Below are positions 37,601 through 49,175 of a DNA stretch of 57,129 nt, piece after piece. The stretch spans positions 4,439 through 61,567 of the forward strand of contig MU657305.1 of the NCBI GenBank assembly GCA_026770575.1, in the 5' to 3' direction. The position numbers and the translations under genes are program-made. This stretch comes from Pelagophyceae sp. CCMP2097. Taxonomy: Eukaryota > Sar > Pelagophyceae. Positions within the stretch are counted from its first letter, which is position 1. Each line of letters opens with the position of its first letter. A model generated the notes under the pieces. That model worked only from the letters and a program-made list of their open reading frames with translations, had not been told where the DNA came from and searched no databases.

Positions 37601-39013
37601 CGAGCAGACTATTGGCGGCACGGCCACCGCCGTATCTGGGGCCGCGAGGAGGTCTGACGTCGTAGTGGCCTTGGAAAGGGTCGCGACACGCGATGTCCAC
37701 CATCTCAGAGCTGACGATTATCTCGCACAAGCTGCTTTGCAGCTCGTCGCCTTCGTCGCAGACGCAGCCACCCTCGTCGCCGTGAGTCGAGCGTGTGCGA
37801 CGCGGAATGTCTCTCGACCCTCACGCAGAATGTCTCTCGACCGTCTCGACTTTGGGGACTGCGTGTCCGGTTGAGAGCGCTCCAACTAGGCGTCGCTGGC
37901 GGCGCGGCTCGGCGACGCCGTCGAGGACCGAGGCGCCACGGGGCCCCCGGATCCTGCAGAGTTGGACCTCCTCTTGCCGGCGGCGAGATGGGTGCGCCCT
38001 TGAAACTGGCGTCGCGGCCCTCGGAATATGGCGCCCGTCGTCGAAATCGCGACGCTTCATTTCTAGGCCGGCGCGGTGTCGAAGCTGGACCGCGCGTCGC
38101 TGTCGCTCGTGGCTTCGGCGATTGCCTCGCCGCTGGTCAAGTCTCGCATCCTCACCGCACCCTTCTTGGAAAACGTTTCCCAAATTGTCGCCGCTCTCGC
38201 CGCCGCAGAGGGGTCGCCGACGAAGCGCCGTAGAGCGGCCAAGGCCATGCCTATGACTTACCAAGCCGTGCGAGGGGCGCTGCCTCTGCTGCTCGACGCG
38301 CTAGTTTCCTGCGGCCCCGCGGAGCTCTTCCGCCCTCACGCAGTCCTCCTCAACGATTCGCTCCTCCCGGCGGCCTGCGCTCTGGTAGGCAGCTCCGGCG
38401 ACGGCGACGTTCGGCTGGCCGCGTCGCAGCTTCTTCGACACGCCCTCCCCGTGAGACGCGGCGCCCATGTCGGACAACCCGGTTTGACGCTGGGGGGGTA
38501 CGCAGCCGGGAGCGGCAGCGCAGAGGCCTTGGCGGGGAAAGATCCTTGGTACGCGCCTTCGCGGCTGATTCTTTTCGACATTGGCCTCGCCGTGGAGCGA
38601 CCCTGGCCGCGCGCCGAGCGGGTCATTTTCGACCGTTTTCACCAAGGTTTGGGGAAGACAGACCCCTGGCCGTCGTACGCTTCAAGCAGTTGATTTTCGA
38701 TTTTTTCGAGGTTTGCTGCGGCGCAACCAACGCGGGCTCCGTCGCGCGGCACGTCTCCGCTCTGGCGGCGACGCTCCTCGGCGGCGATCGGCGCGCGGGC
38801 GACGCGCAGCGGCTGCCGTTGGAAGCCGAGATTGTGCTCCGTTTGTTGTTAGAGACGCCGCCGCCTTCGGCGCCTTTATTTGCAGAGTCCGAACCTCTAC
38901 TCCGCGCTCTGGCGTCGTGCGCCGAGAACCGCCGCACCGCGCACGGCACGCATTTGCCCCGGCTCGCGGAACAGCTTTTGAAGCACCTTTGCAGCAACTC
39001 TCCACACAGATGA
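34635..39013 (+). CDS. ULK4: ULK4/RUNKEL-type pseudokinase with ARM repeats
   Basis: Exons 34635-34712, 34894-35003, 35049-35110, 35182-37780, 37890-37991 and 38067-38451, then unresolved 3' exons to 39013. The N-terminus MDKYHIFNEIGTGRASQVFK leads into a kinase fold with VAIKRIEK, EYLHYHGLLYCDLKPSNVLI, LKLAGFGLARRI, RGTPYYMAPELF and VHSFASDFWSLGCVLYELAS, very close to plant RUNKEL. The HRD motif is YCD and DFG is GFG, so metal binding and catalysis should be lost, as in ULK4. The rest is a low-complexity linker and a long ARM/HEAT helical region. Members act at microtubules: cilia in animals and protists, the phragmoplast in plants. The reading after HALP at 38451 changes frame before FKQLIFDFFEVCC; the donor is uncertain. 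Confidence 0.88.
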
Positions 39014-39810
39014 GGCGACAAAGACACTTAAGTCACGTCTCCACGATTCCAGTGCAGCCGGGGACTCGGCGAGGAGCGCATAGGGCCGCGGGTCGAGGAG
39101 CGCCGAGCCGAGTCAGTCCACTCGCCTGCGAGCCCAATAAGTCAGATTTGATTAAATCAAATTTAACTGACTTTTGCTACGCTTTTCAATTTCAATTTTC
39201 AATTTCAATTGAAAAATTCGTAGGACTCGCAGGCGAGTGCGAGTCAGTCGGGACCATACAATGTTGTATCCGCTTCGAGCGGGACCCGAGTGGACGCTCG
39301 TCTGAGGCGACGCCGCGAGGACTCGCCCGCCGCCGGGGCTCGAGCCAATATAGGGGTCGTTGGAGCGTCGCCATCTTCGCCGAGTGCGCGTCAACGGTCT
39401 GTACTTTGTAAGAGCTGGCCGCGGACCTGGGACCACGCCTTTGACGGCCCCTTGACGGACGCTCCGACGAGGCCGCACAATCGACCGTCGGAGCACCATC
39501 GACCGTCGCAGTACGCCTTTGACGACCGTTCCGAGCCCGCCGTAAAGAACCCTCCACGCCGTAAAGAACCCTCCCCACCCGCGTCCACGGCGTCGAGGAC
39601 CTCCTCGCGACAGAGGGCGACGCCTCCCGAACTGCGGTGCAGTCACGGTCGTCGCCGCGCGATGCCGCCGCGTCACAAGAACATTGTGTCGAAGGAAGCC
39701 TTTCGACGGCCGTCGACCCGCGGCAAGAATGCGGCCACCAGCGTCCTTCGTCGCGAGAGGACGGCGGGATCCACAACCAGGCGATGCCACCGGCTCCGCG
39801 GGGAACGGCT
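39014..39810. other. Non-coding spacer between convergent genes
   Basis: About 800 bp between two gene 3' ends. It holds the inverted repeat at 39119-39239, a 19-bp tandem duplication with CGTAAAGAACCCTCC at 39539-39576, and scattered near-repeats of GACCGTCG around 39480-39535. Frames on the minus strand up to 275 codons are Arg-rich shadows. Confidence 0.5.
39119..39239. repeat. 14-bp inverted repeat with AT-rich core
   Basis: CACTCGCCTGCGAG at 39119-39132 is matched by its exact reverse complement at 39226-39239. The 93-bp interior is AT-rich and contains ATTTGATT-A-AATCAAAT and repeated TTTCAATT. It could form a large hairpin at the 3' side of the ULK4-like gene or be a small MITE; no clear target-site duplication is seen. 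Confidence 0.7.
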
Positions 39811-42423
39811 TCACTGCGCTTCGCCGCGCCTCTTTGCCACTGCTGCGTCGTAAAGAGGCGTCGGCCCTCGGGCGGCTCGCTTTGGGGCCTCTGCGAACAC
39901 GGCCTCGAAGAGTCTCGGGGCGCGGACGCCCGCGGTAGAAAACGCCTGCGCGAGGTCCGCGAGGTGGTGGAGCGTGAACGTGCCCATCTTTTTTCGCGCT
40001 TCGGCGGCAATGGCTTCAAACAGCGCTGGCGCCGCGCACCGCATCTTGGAAAATGCCCACGCCGTGCTTGCGAGGCTCTTCGGGCTGAACTTCTTCATCT
40101 TCTTCGGCGCTTGTGCCGCGACAAACTCGAACAGTAATGGCGCCGGGATACCGGCCTTTGCAAACGACCAGACGAGGTGCGCGAGACCTTGCGCGTTGAG
40201 CATATCAACCTTCTTCGGCGCTGCCAAAGAGACGGCTTTGAAGAGCGCAGGCGCCGGGATGCCCGCTCTGGAGTGGGCCCAGACGATGTTTGCAAGGTCC
40301 CGGGCCTCGAAGAGCTCAATCTTCTGGACAGCTTCCGCCGCGACGGCGGCGTAGAGAGCCGGCGCCGCAAAACCCGCCTTTGCAAAGGCCCAGGCCGTGA
40401 TGGCGAGCTCGAGCGGGTTGAACTCCGCAACGTTCAAAACCGCCGCCGCCGCCACCGCCTCGAAGAGCGCCGGCGCCGGAAAGGCCGCAGTGGTGTAGGC
40501 CCAGACGGTGTTGGCGAGGTTTTGCGGCGTCGCCGTCGCAATCTTCTTCACTGACTCTGCCTCGACGGCTTCGAACAACAACGGCGCTTCGACCCCCGCC
40601 TTTGCAAAGGCCCACACCGTGTTTGCGAGCTCCTGCGAGTCGAACGTTTCCATCTTCCTCGGCGCCTCTGCCGCGACGGCTTGGAAGAGCGCCGGCGCGT
40701 CGAACCCCGCCTTTGAAAAAGCCCAGGCGACGTTGGCCTAGCGTTCACGGCGTGTCGGTGGAAGGCACGGCATTACGGCGCGAGACACGACGCTCCGGAA
40801 TCACGACGCTCCGGAATCACCCGCATATACGACATCTTGCCAAGGTGTCCATCGCGCCAAAGGTGCTGCCGCGACTCCACTCAGGGTGGATCTTTAGCAA
40901 GCGGCTCGTATCGAGGCTCCATGAAGCCGCTCGCGACTCCATTCAGGTAGACTGTGACGGTTCGTGTTTTCCGCATGGCATGGGCGCGGGCGCTTGCGAG
41001 GCTCTGCGCGTCCAGCGCTTCGACCCTCGCCGTCGCCTCTGCTGCGACGGCACTGAAGACCATCGGCGCTGGGAAACCCGCCTTTGCAAAAGCCCACGCC
41101 GTAATCGCGAGCTCTTGGGCCTTGAACGCCCCGACCTTTTTTTCGACCTCTCCCGAAACGGCCTCGAACAGCGCCGGCGCGCGGACGCCCGCCGTTACAA
41201 AAGCCCAAACGACGTTGGCGAGGTTGCGCGGCTCAAAGGCCGCCATCTTCGCTGTGGCTTCGGCCGCGACGGCGGCGAAGAGGAGCGGCGCGTCCACTCG
41301 AGCCCGGGAATACCTACCAAAGGTACCACGGTTCTTGTTGTGGAGGGAATAGAGCTCCACGGATCCCGTGGCGGTTCGGTGGCGCTGGATTTTGCGCCCA
41401 TACGAGGTGTTCGAGGCTTTGCGTATCACACGCCTCGACCTGCTTGGCCGCTTCCTGCGCGACGGCCTCGAACAGCAACGGCGCAGAAACGCCCGCCTTT
41501 GCAAAGGCCCAGACGGTGATGGCGAGCTCGGGCGTGTAGAACGTTTTTATCTTCTTCGCCGCTTCTTCTCCGACCGCCTCGAACAGCACCGGCGCTTCGA
41601 AAGCCGCCTTTGCAAAGGCCCAGGCCGTGTTCGCCAGGTTCTGCGGCGTGAACGTTTCGATCTTCTTCTCTACTTGTACAGCAATAGCTTCAAACAGCGC
41701 CGGGGCTTCGACGCCCGCCGTGGCGTAGGCCCACGCGGTATTGGCCAGGTTCTGCGCGTCGAACGTGGCTATCTTATTCTCCGATTCTAAAGCGACCGCC
41801 TCAAGCAGCGCCGGGGCTTCAAAGCCAACTGTAGCATAGGCCCAAACGGTGTTGGCGAGGTTTTGCGCGGTGAACCCTCCGATTTGCCGTGGCGCCTCTT
41901 TTGCGACGGCGTCGAAGAGCGCTTTCGCGCCGGCGACGCCGCCGATCTTGGCGACGCCCCAGCAGACGATTGCGAGGTGCCTCGGCCGCCAGCCAGCGAC
42001 GGCTGCCGCAGCGCGCAAAACGAGTCGTTCCAAGCGCGAATCCACCTTTTCGGCCGGCGGCATAAACGAGCTCAGCTTTGCCAGGCGGTTGACCGCAGAG
42101 GCCAGGTTCACCTAGGACCGCCTCAGCTGCTCGCCTCAGTGAACTCGACTCACCTCTGTGAACTCGTTTCCGTGGCGGTCGAAAAGCTCCAAAACGTCGC
42201 CAAACGACCGGCTCGCGACGATGCGCTTGTTCAGCGCGAAGGCCGCCGCCGCCACCGCGCCCGGCGGCGGTGGCGCGGGCGGCGGCAGCGGCGGCGGCGG
42301 CTCGTTTCGGGGGCCGAAACGCGCAGGGCCGAGGGCGCCGCCGCAAATGGACGAGGACCGCACCCAGGCGCGCGGGGGACGCGCGGTGCGCCGCAGCACC
42401 GCGCGCATGCGTCCGGCCGTCAC
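39811..42423 (-). CDS. OPR/RAP-like repeat protein (organelle RNA binding)
   Basis: Exons 42154-42423, 41396-42111, 40998-41313 and 39811-40737 sum to 2229 nt (742 aa), exactly in phase. Sixteen repeats of about 37 residues each carry an (F)xxQ-LANTVWAFAKAG-hAPhLFEAV core, the pattern of octotricopeptide-like and RAP-associated repeats. Related algal proteins bind organelle RNA and act in its stability, splicing or translation. The N-terminus (RMRAVLRRTARPPRAWVRSS) looks like an organelle presequence, then a Pro run and the conserved RIVASRSFGDVLELFDRHGN leading to VNLASAVNRLAKLS. No RAP domain is visible; it ends DAAVAKRRGEAQ. Two introns (41314-41395 and 40738-40997) start with GC; only those joins keep the repeat period (HLVWAYSRA and SLANVAWAF). 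Confidence 0.85.
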
Positions 42424-42812
42424 GAACGCGCCCGCGGCCTCGCGGTCAAAGTGCCACTTGGCCGGCCAGTGTTCTACAAAAAGTCGCTAAAGAATCCGAA
42501 ACTCCGATGGGCCTGGGAGGGCCACGGCTTGCCACGGCCTGGGAGGCCCAACGGAGCCGTAGAGCACCCGTCGAACACTCTTTTTTCGGCGTCGTTCATT
42601 GAAAACACTCCCAGTCACCGTCCCTCCCCGTACTGCCTGCTTCGTCCCTGGCTCGGGGCTGCGGGCGAACCGGTCCCTCGCGAGGGCCCCGGCCGCGGGC
42701 TCCTATAGAGTGTGTTCATGCGATCCACTTTAGCGATAGTTTTTTAACGTTGCCCGAGGCCGCGGCGGCGGCGGCGGCGGTGGCGCACGGGCGGGCCTCT
42801 CCGCGGCCCAGC
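42424..42812. other. Divergent promoter region
   Basis: About 390 bp between the OPR-like gene (minus) and the unrecognised gene starting at 42813 (plus). No coding is supported. The right end is a GC-only trinucleotide run (GGC/GCG, about 42758-42785), and an AT-richer patch lies at 42718-42750. Confidence 0.4.
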
Positions 42813-45800
42813 ATGGGTTACTTTGAGGAGAGCGACTCGGAGTCGGAACAGACGCTCGGAGGCTTCCAAGGGACGGCTTCTCTCCAAGCAACGTCCGTCC
42901 AAGGAACGTCCGTCCACGGCACGGCCCACGGCACGGCCCCCGCGCACGGCGCTGCGCGGCCGGCCCCGTCGGTTCATCGGCGGCGCCGCGGTGACGACGT
43001 TTCCACGCTGGAGCCTCGGCCGCGGTGCCGCGCGCCGGTGGCGAGCCCGCGCGGGACGGCGTTCGGCGCCGTCGCGTTCCCGGCGACGACAGCCGTCCTC
43101 TGGGACCGCGGTGCGCACCCGCGCCGCCAAACATCCGACGGTCCCTGCAAGGGCTATACAGAGCCGAGACGGACCTCGACGGACGCTCGACGGGCCGATG
43201 CGGCCCGTTCTTGGTCCTCGACGGCCCCGAGACGGTCCCTAGATGGTCCCTGCACGGCCCTCGACGAGACCTCGACGGTCCCTGAACGGGGCCTCTACGG
43301 GGTCTCTCCAGTCCCTACAAGGTCCTTTCTGGGCCGTTAAGGGCTCCGCTACGGGCCCGCTACGGGCGCGCTCCCACAGAGGTCGTCGTCTCCGACGCGG
43401 CTCTTTATCCTGCGGCTTAGGCGTGCGCGAGCGCTGGTTCGTGGGCGCCGCGGAGCGCGTGCCGCGCGTCGTCGTCACGGAGGCTTTCATTGCAAGGTGC
43501 GTACACCTCGGCCTCAAAGGGCCCCCCAGTGCCTTCCTTTGAGCGCCTTCATTTGAGCTCCTCGTAGGCTGCGGCACGCGGCGTCGCCCGTCGCGGCGCG
43601 GCTGGTGCGCGAGTCGGAGCTGGCGCGGCTCATCGACTTGAGCGGTGCGCCGCCTACAAACCGTGGATATATATCGGGGCCGTCCGTTCGCCGCGTCGAC
43701 TCGCAAATGGAAAAGAGTTCACGAGAGGGTGGCGGCCGAGACGCGAGCGGCACCCTCGAGGCGAGATCAACAAAGTCGGGGCACGACCCGATGCTGTCCG
43801 ACGCAACTATTGAAGAAAGAGCGCCTTTTGACTCTTGTCAGTCACGGCCAGCACGCTATAGGTTTTGCCTCATCCTCTCGGCCGACGACGGCCGCGACGC
43901 CGCCGTGGCCGCGGAGACCGTGTTCGTCGACGTTCTCGAGGCCGCGAGCCACGCCGCACACACTCAAGTCAGTGGTCTCTATTGCATCGTCCGGCCTCGC
44001 GGATGATGGCATCAGCCTCGCGCAAGACCCTAAAATAGCGCCTCGCCGGCTGCGAGACGTACGCGGCGGCTGCGGCGTGCTTCGGCGGCGACGCGAGCCG
44101 CGCCTTTCGGCTACGGGTACTCTGGCGCAACGAATCCGAATCGAGCGTCCGCCTACGCCTCGAGGCCGTCGTGCCGCGAGCGACGTGAGTCCGCCGCCTG
44201 GCCTCTTTGCGCCGCCGCAATTTGCGGGGCGCCACGGCACCGGACGGCGCAGGCTCTGCTTCGCGGCGCTGGCCGTGCCGCTCCCGCTCCTCCCAACACC
44301 CCTCGAGGCCGAGCTCCGCGCAACCCGAGCGCGGCGGCGCGCGCCCCCGGGCCGCGCAGCGCTCGAGTCGGGCTTCCTCACGCTCGACGCCGCGCGCCGC
44401 GCGGTCCTCCTCCTCCGAGACGACCCGCTCGCGCGCTCGGTGCGGTGGAAGTCGTCGTTGCGCGTCCGTGTTCACAGTCTGTGTTCAAAGTCCGTGTTCG
44501 AAGGCGATTCGATAGGCGCCCCTCGTCGGCGTCTGGGTCGGAGGTGCGTTTGCACTGAGCTGCGTGGAAGACGATGATGCCTGGCAGGCCTGTCAACATC
44601 CCTTGTGCAGGTTTGGCGGTCCGTGATTTGGCCGAAGCCGTCCGGCACCCGCGCGTCGTGGACGCCTGCGCGACGTTCCTCTTCGACGACGCGCAGAGGC
44701 GCGTCCACCTCGTCTCGCAGCGCACGTGCCTCGCCGCAGTCTTCTCGTCCGAGTTCCGCGCCGACGGCGACGGTGCGACGGTGAAATTCCTTGAAGTGTC
44801 CACAGTCGACGCCGACGGCGACGCCTTTGACACTCTGGATTACACCGCCGACGTCGAACTCTGCCGCGCCGGCTCCGCATCGACGACGGCGACGCTCCTC
44901 GCGCGCCTAAGGACGACGACGCCGCCCGTGCCGGCACCGGTGCGAAGAGCCGACGACGCGCGCATGCTCGGCCACGCCGGGCTCGGCGACGCCGCACCGC
45001 ACGCCCCGCGCGCGGCCCTCGTGCGCGCGCCGCCTCTATACGAGCCTTGGGCGGACGCCTCGTCGAACGACTGGCGGGGCCCGCGGCCGTCCCGAGCGAC
45101 AGAGGCCTCTCTGCAGCCGCACGACGAGTCACGTGCGACTCTGCAGCCGCACGGCGAGTCGCGTGCGACAGGCGAGAGCTTCGAAGAGCCTTGGGCCATC
45201 GACGCCGCCGCGCAGACGGACGGCGCCGCGTCCGACGGCTCCGCGGCGTCTCAAGGCGCGTCCGCGCGGGCGGCGGCATCGCAGACGGACCCGCACGACG
45301 ACGCTGCCGCGACGCAGCTCGGAGGTGCGTGTCCGAGGCGCGGGGCTTCCCGCGGTGCCGACTTGCTTGCTGAAAGTGCTTGCTGAAAGTTTGCGCTCCG
45401 AAACGTCTCACCCCGCACAGAGGCGCTGCGGGCGCTGGCAAGCGCGACGGCACGAATCGCGGCGCTCGAGCTCGACGTCGAGGCTCTGCGCGGGCGCTCG
45501 GGAAACGAAAAGCGCGAGACAGCGGCCGCGGGCGACGGCGACGGCGACGGTGCGGACGATGCGTCGGACGACGGGTTGCTGCTGGCGGCGGCGGGCCACG
45601 TCGCACGGCACGGCGAGCGTGGGGGCGGCGAGAGCAACGCGCCGTTGGACGCGCGTTCGGAAGCACCTTTGGAAGCGCCTTTGGCAGCGCGGTCGGACGC
45701 GCGGTCGGACGCGCCTGCAGCCGCGCCTTTGGACGACGACTCGTTCGCCGGCGCCGCACGGCCGCAGCGGATGCGCCTCGCCGCGCCGTGGGGCGACGAC

Positions 45801-46296
45801 GCCGCGCCCGGCGCCGCGGCGCACGCGGGCCACGCGCTGCTCGCAGGCCACGCGTTTGCTAACGAGTGAGCAGTGCCGCGCCGCCTCCGGCGACCCTTTT
45901 GACCGACGTGCGGACGCCAGGCTCTCGTGCGACTTCCCGCGCATCGCCGGCGGCCACTACCTCTCGGCGGCGCGCGGCAACGCGGAAGACGACGACGACG
46001 ACGACGACGAGATAATCCGTCGCTACGTGAGTCCCCGCGACGTCCCGGGCGGGGAGTCTGCGCCACCTCGCCGGGCGGCAAGACCCTCGTCTTGGTACGC
46101 AAGCGCCTCGTCGGACCTTCGACTCGGCTGGTCGCCGCCGGCGGGCCTCGTCGACGGAGAGCGACGAGCTACGAGAGAGTGAGGGCGAGCGACGTTTGCC
46201 TTTTAGCTCGGCGACGCCGCGGTCAACAAGCTCCTCGCCACGGACCCCGGCGCGCCTGCGGCGCGCGGCGCGCTGGCCCTCGGCGCCTCAGCGTGA
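42813..46296 (+). CDS. Unrecognised large multi-exon protein
   Basis: Many short exons read convincingly but the full model is not resolved. Landmarks in order: MGYFEESDSESEQTLGGFQG (42813); RERWFVGAAERVPRVVVTEA (about 43425-43495); VAARLVRESELARLIDLSG (43580-43650); RFCLILSADDGRDAAVAAET (43859-43966); a 52-codon exon with CETYAAAAACFGGDASRAFR (44038-44189); LCFAALAVPLPLLPTPLEAE; VWVGGAFALSCVEDDDAWQ (44530-44590); a long exon 44600-45326 with ACATFLFDDAQRRVHLVSQR; a coiled coil with ARIAALELDVEALRGR (45420-45869); an acidic exon ending EIIRRY (46024); and LGDAAVNKLLATDPGAPAAR at the stop 46296. No domain could be named. The beta-rich core could be C2-like, which is a guess. The intron near 45326-45419 contains a 13-bp tandem duplication. 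Confidence 0.5.
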
Positions 46297-46973
46297 CGGC
46301 CGCCGCCGCCGCCGAGCCGCCTCTTGTACTGCCTGTAGTATCCATGCTCCTCTTGTAAATATCACTCTCACTGTGTCTCACAGCCCCATCGAAGCTCGTG
46401 TCGACGCCGCCGCCGCGCGCCGCCCGCGCGAGCGCGCGGCGCGCGGCGCCGTCGAGCCTGGGAAAAAAGGTCGAGAACTTCTCGGACTTCCCGAAAAAGC
46501 AGGGAAAATTCGCACTCTCCGAGTCGAAGGGAAAAAATCCCACTTTTTTCGTTTTGTTAAAGTGTATTTTGAACGTCGTGTGGAGACGTCGCACACTCCT
46601 CTGCTCCAGGCTTTGGTAGGGCGCCACGGGCAAGTTCCGTCACGTCTGGCAAAGGATAACACCATACAATGGTAACACTAGGATTCCTAGTAACGACCAG
46701 GGTTACTGCAGGCTGCAGCAGACGGGTCTCTTTTTATAAAAACTCCTTTTGGAAAACCTTTTGGCTCGTGAACGGGCTCGCTTGGCTCGTATTGCGACCT
46801 CGCGCGTCTTGACCTGGTCCAGCCGTCGCAACCCGCCCCTCGCCCGAGGAGCTGCAGCGTCCTGTGCGACCTGCCTTCCAGGCTCGGGCGGTGTCGCGCC
46901 TTTGCGAAAAAACAAGACATTTTTAGGCGCCGCCCTCGTCGAGGCGCCCGGCCGGGGCTTTTTGTGCGGGCGG
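46297..46973. other. Intergenic, promoter side of the MAPK-like gene
   Basis: About 680 bp without a supported gene. It is AT-richer than the flanks over 46490-46760 and contains ACTAGGA-TTCCTAGT at 46677-46691 and CTGCAGGCTGCAG just after. A plus-strand frame runs into the kinase start but upstream of 46974 it has no kinase-like content. Confidence 0.4.
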
Positions 46974-49175
46974 ATGATGAAGATGATGCACATGATGATC
47001 GGCGGTTCGCCGAAGCCGGGGGGCCACGACGACGACGACGACACGGAGGCCGTGGTCGGCGTCGCCGCCATCCTGCGGACCGTGGCGGCCAAGCGAGAGG
47101 CCGAGCGAGGGCCGGCGACGACGGAAGTGCCCATCCACGTCCACGACGCCATGGGCAAGGGCTGGATCATGCAGGGCGGCCTCGGTGCCGGCGCCTATGC
47201 CAAGGTCCGTTGCCCGCGAGGGACCACGGGCCCTTCCGGGGCCGACGCATCCCAGAGCCCGCGCCCCGCCGCGAGACCGCGGGCCGTCGGCACCTCGCCC
47301 GCCGCCTCCGAGTATGAGGGTCTCCATCCCCTCGCGCCGTCGCGGAGGGCTCGAGCCACGGCCTAAAGACTTTTGGGAATCTTTCACCGGACAATTTTCC
47401 GACTTTTGCGCGCGCGCACCGCCGCCGCGCCGTAGGTCTTCGAGGCGACGTGGCGCGGCTCCGGTGCGCGGCCCCTTTGAGTTTTAGCGCGAGGGGTTTG
47501 TGTTTTCGGCCCTCGAGACGTCGGACGCTGCTGCTCAGGCTCGGCCAGGACTGGCGTGCAGTGCGCCATCAAGGTGATGCGCGACGTGGACATGGAGTCG
47601 TGGGAGATTTCTCGGCGGTTCGTGCGCGAGCTTTTGATCCTGCGGCGGCTGCGCGCGTCCGAGGGCGTGGTCTCGCTCTACGGCTGCTCCTCGCCCAAAA
47701 TCGGGTCTTCGCGGTACCGGCGCGACTTGTACCTCTGGTTTGAGGCGTCGAGCATCGACTTTCGGGCCCTGACGAAGATGGACGTCTATTTGCGCCTCCC
47801 GGAGGCTCGCCGGCTGCTTCGCGAGCTGTTGACGGCGATGCAGCACGTCCACGATAATAACGTGATCCACCGCGACATCAAGCCCGCAAACTTGCTCCTC
47901 CACGTCGACGGCTCGTTGAAGGTCTGCGACTTTGGCCTGGCGCGCATTGTTCCCGCGCCTGTCGAGTCTACGACGAGGCCGACGTCGAAGAGCGTGATCC
48001 ATCCCGAAGAAGATGAGCTGAAGACGCTGACCGACGCCGAGCCCGGCCGCAAGAATTTTTTCTCCGCGGCCGCGGTCGACGAGGCGGCCGAGACGGCCGC
48101 CGACGCGGCCGACGAGGCGCCCGCGGCGGGGCCGCTCTTCGGCTCTCACGGCGACGGCGATGGCGAGGACGATTCGCGGCCGCGGCCGCCGGCGCCCGGC
48201 GACGACTCCGCCGTGAAGAAGCCGACGCTCCGCAGGATGTACACGGAGCACGTCGTCACGCGCTGGTGAGAATAGACTCTCTTCCGAGACGAGGCGAAGA
48301 CGTATGCGTTCTTTAGGTACCGCGCCCCAGAGCTGGTGCTGCTGCAGCCGTACGACAAGGCCGTCGACGTCTGGGCCTGCGGCTGCGTGTTTGCGGAATG
48401 TTTTCTGGGCCTCTGCAAGGCCGTCACCGCCGAGTTCGCGGACAGGCGGCCTTTATTCCCGGGCCGTTCCTGCTTCCCGCTCTCGCCAGCTCAAGGCTCG
48501 CGCGGTGGGTGGCAGCAGAAGAACGACCAGCTCCAGGCCATCTTCCGCGTGCGAGGCACGCCCTCGCCCCAGGAGATTGACGCGTTGGAGCACGACTACA
48601 AGCGCCTCAAAGCCTTCCTGCGCAAGCTGCCTCCTCAAGAGCCCACGGACCTGGCCGACGTCGTCCGTGTCGACGACCGCCAAGCGCTGGACCTGCTGGA
48701 CCGCATGCTGGCCTTTGCTCCAGAGAAGAGGCTGGACATTCGTTCTGCGCTGCGGCACGACTACTTGCGCCAGACGCCCGCGGAGGTCGCAGAGGCCGAG
48801 GCCGAGGCGGCGCAGCGGCCGTCGACGGCGCAGTCGCAGGCCTCTGACGCGTCGGAGGACCGGCCGCACCTCCGCATCTCGACGACGGCGTTGGGCCCGG
48901 CTATGGGCCAGCTTGAGGACGACGAGGCCTGGGAGCGCGTGGCGCAGCACAAGGCCGACGAGCAAATGTCCACGCTGCTCTGGAAGCTCGTCGAGTCGTT
49001 CCCTTCTGAGCTCGACGCCGCCGGGGGATTGCTCCAGGCGGACGGCACGGCCTGCTTCGAGCAAACCTTCACAGACTCAAGCGCCGCCACCGATTCCGCC
49101 CCGCTCTCCAAGAAGAAGAGTGAGCCTTTTACGCCGGGGCGCCCGCCGAAACGCGGCGCAAACGCGCCGTTGTAG
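46974..49175 (+). CDS. MAPK-like protein kinase with TEH activation motif
   Basis: Exons 46974-47204, 47436-47463 (28 nt), 47539-48265 and 48317-49175 total 1845 nt (614 aa) and all phases close. The kinase has GGLGAGAYAKVFEA (the VFEATWRGSG part encoded by the microexon), VQCAIKVMRD, NNVIHRDIKPANLLL, VCDFGLARI, VVTRWYRAPELVLL, DVWACGCVFAE and PLFPGRSCFPLSP, an ERK/MAPK-family layout. The catalytic Lys, Asp and DFG are intact. The activation segment reads MYTEHVVTRW: the usual Thr-x-Tyr is Thr-Glu-His, so dual Thr/Tyr phosphorylation by a MAP2K is not possible. About 85 residues of Ala/Asp/Glu-rich sequence are inserted between DFG and this motif. The N-terminal start (MMKMMHMM) is chosen as the first Met near the kinase; an upstream frame is open. 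Confidence 0.87.

Noticed and set aside
39152..40019. Minus-strand frames of 220-275 codons in the ULK4/OPR spacer
   Set aside because: They are Arg/Ser-rich, overlap each other in different frames and cover the tandem duplication and inverted repeat.
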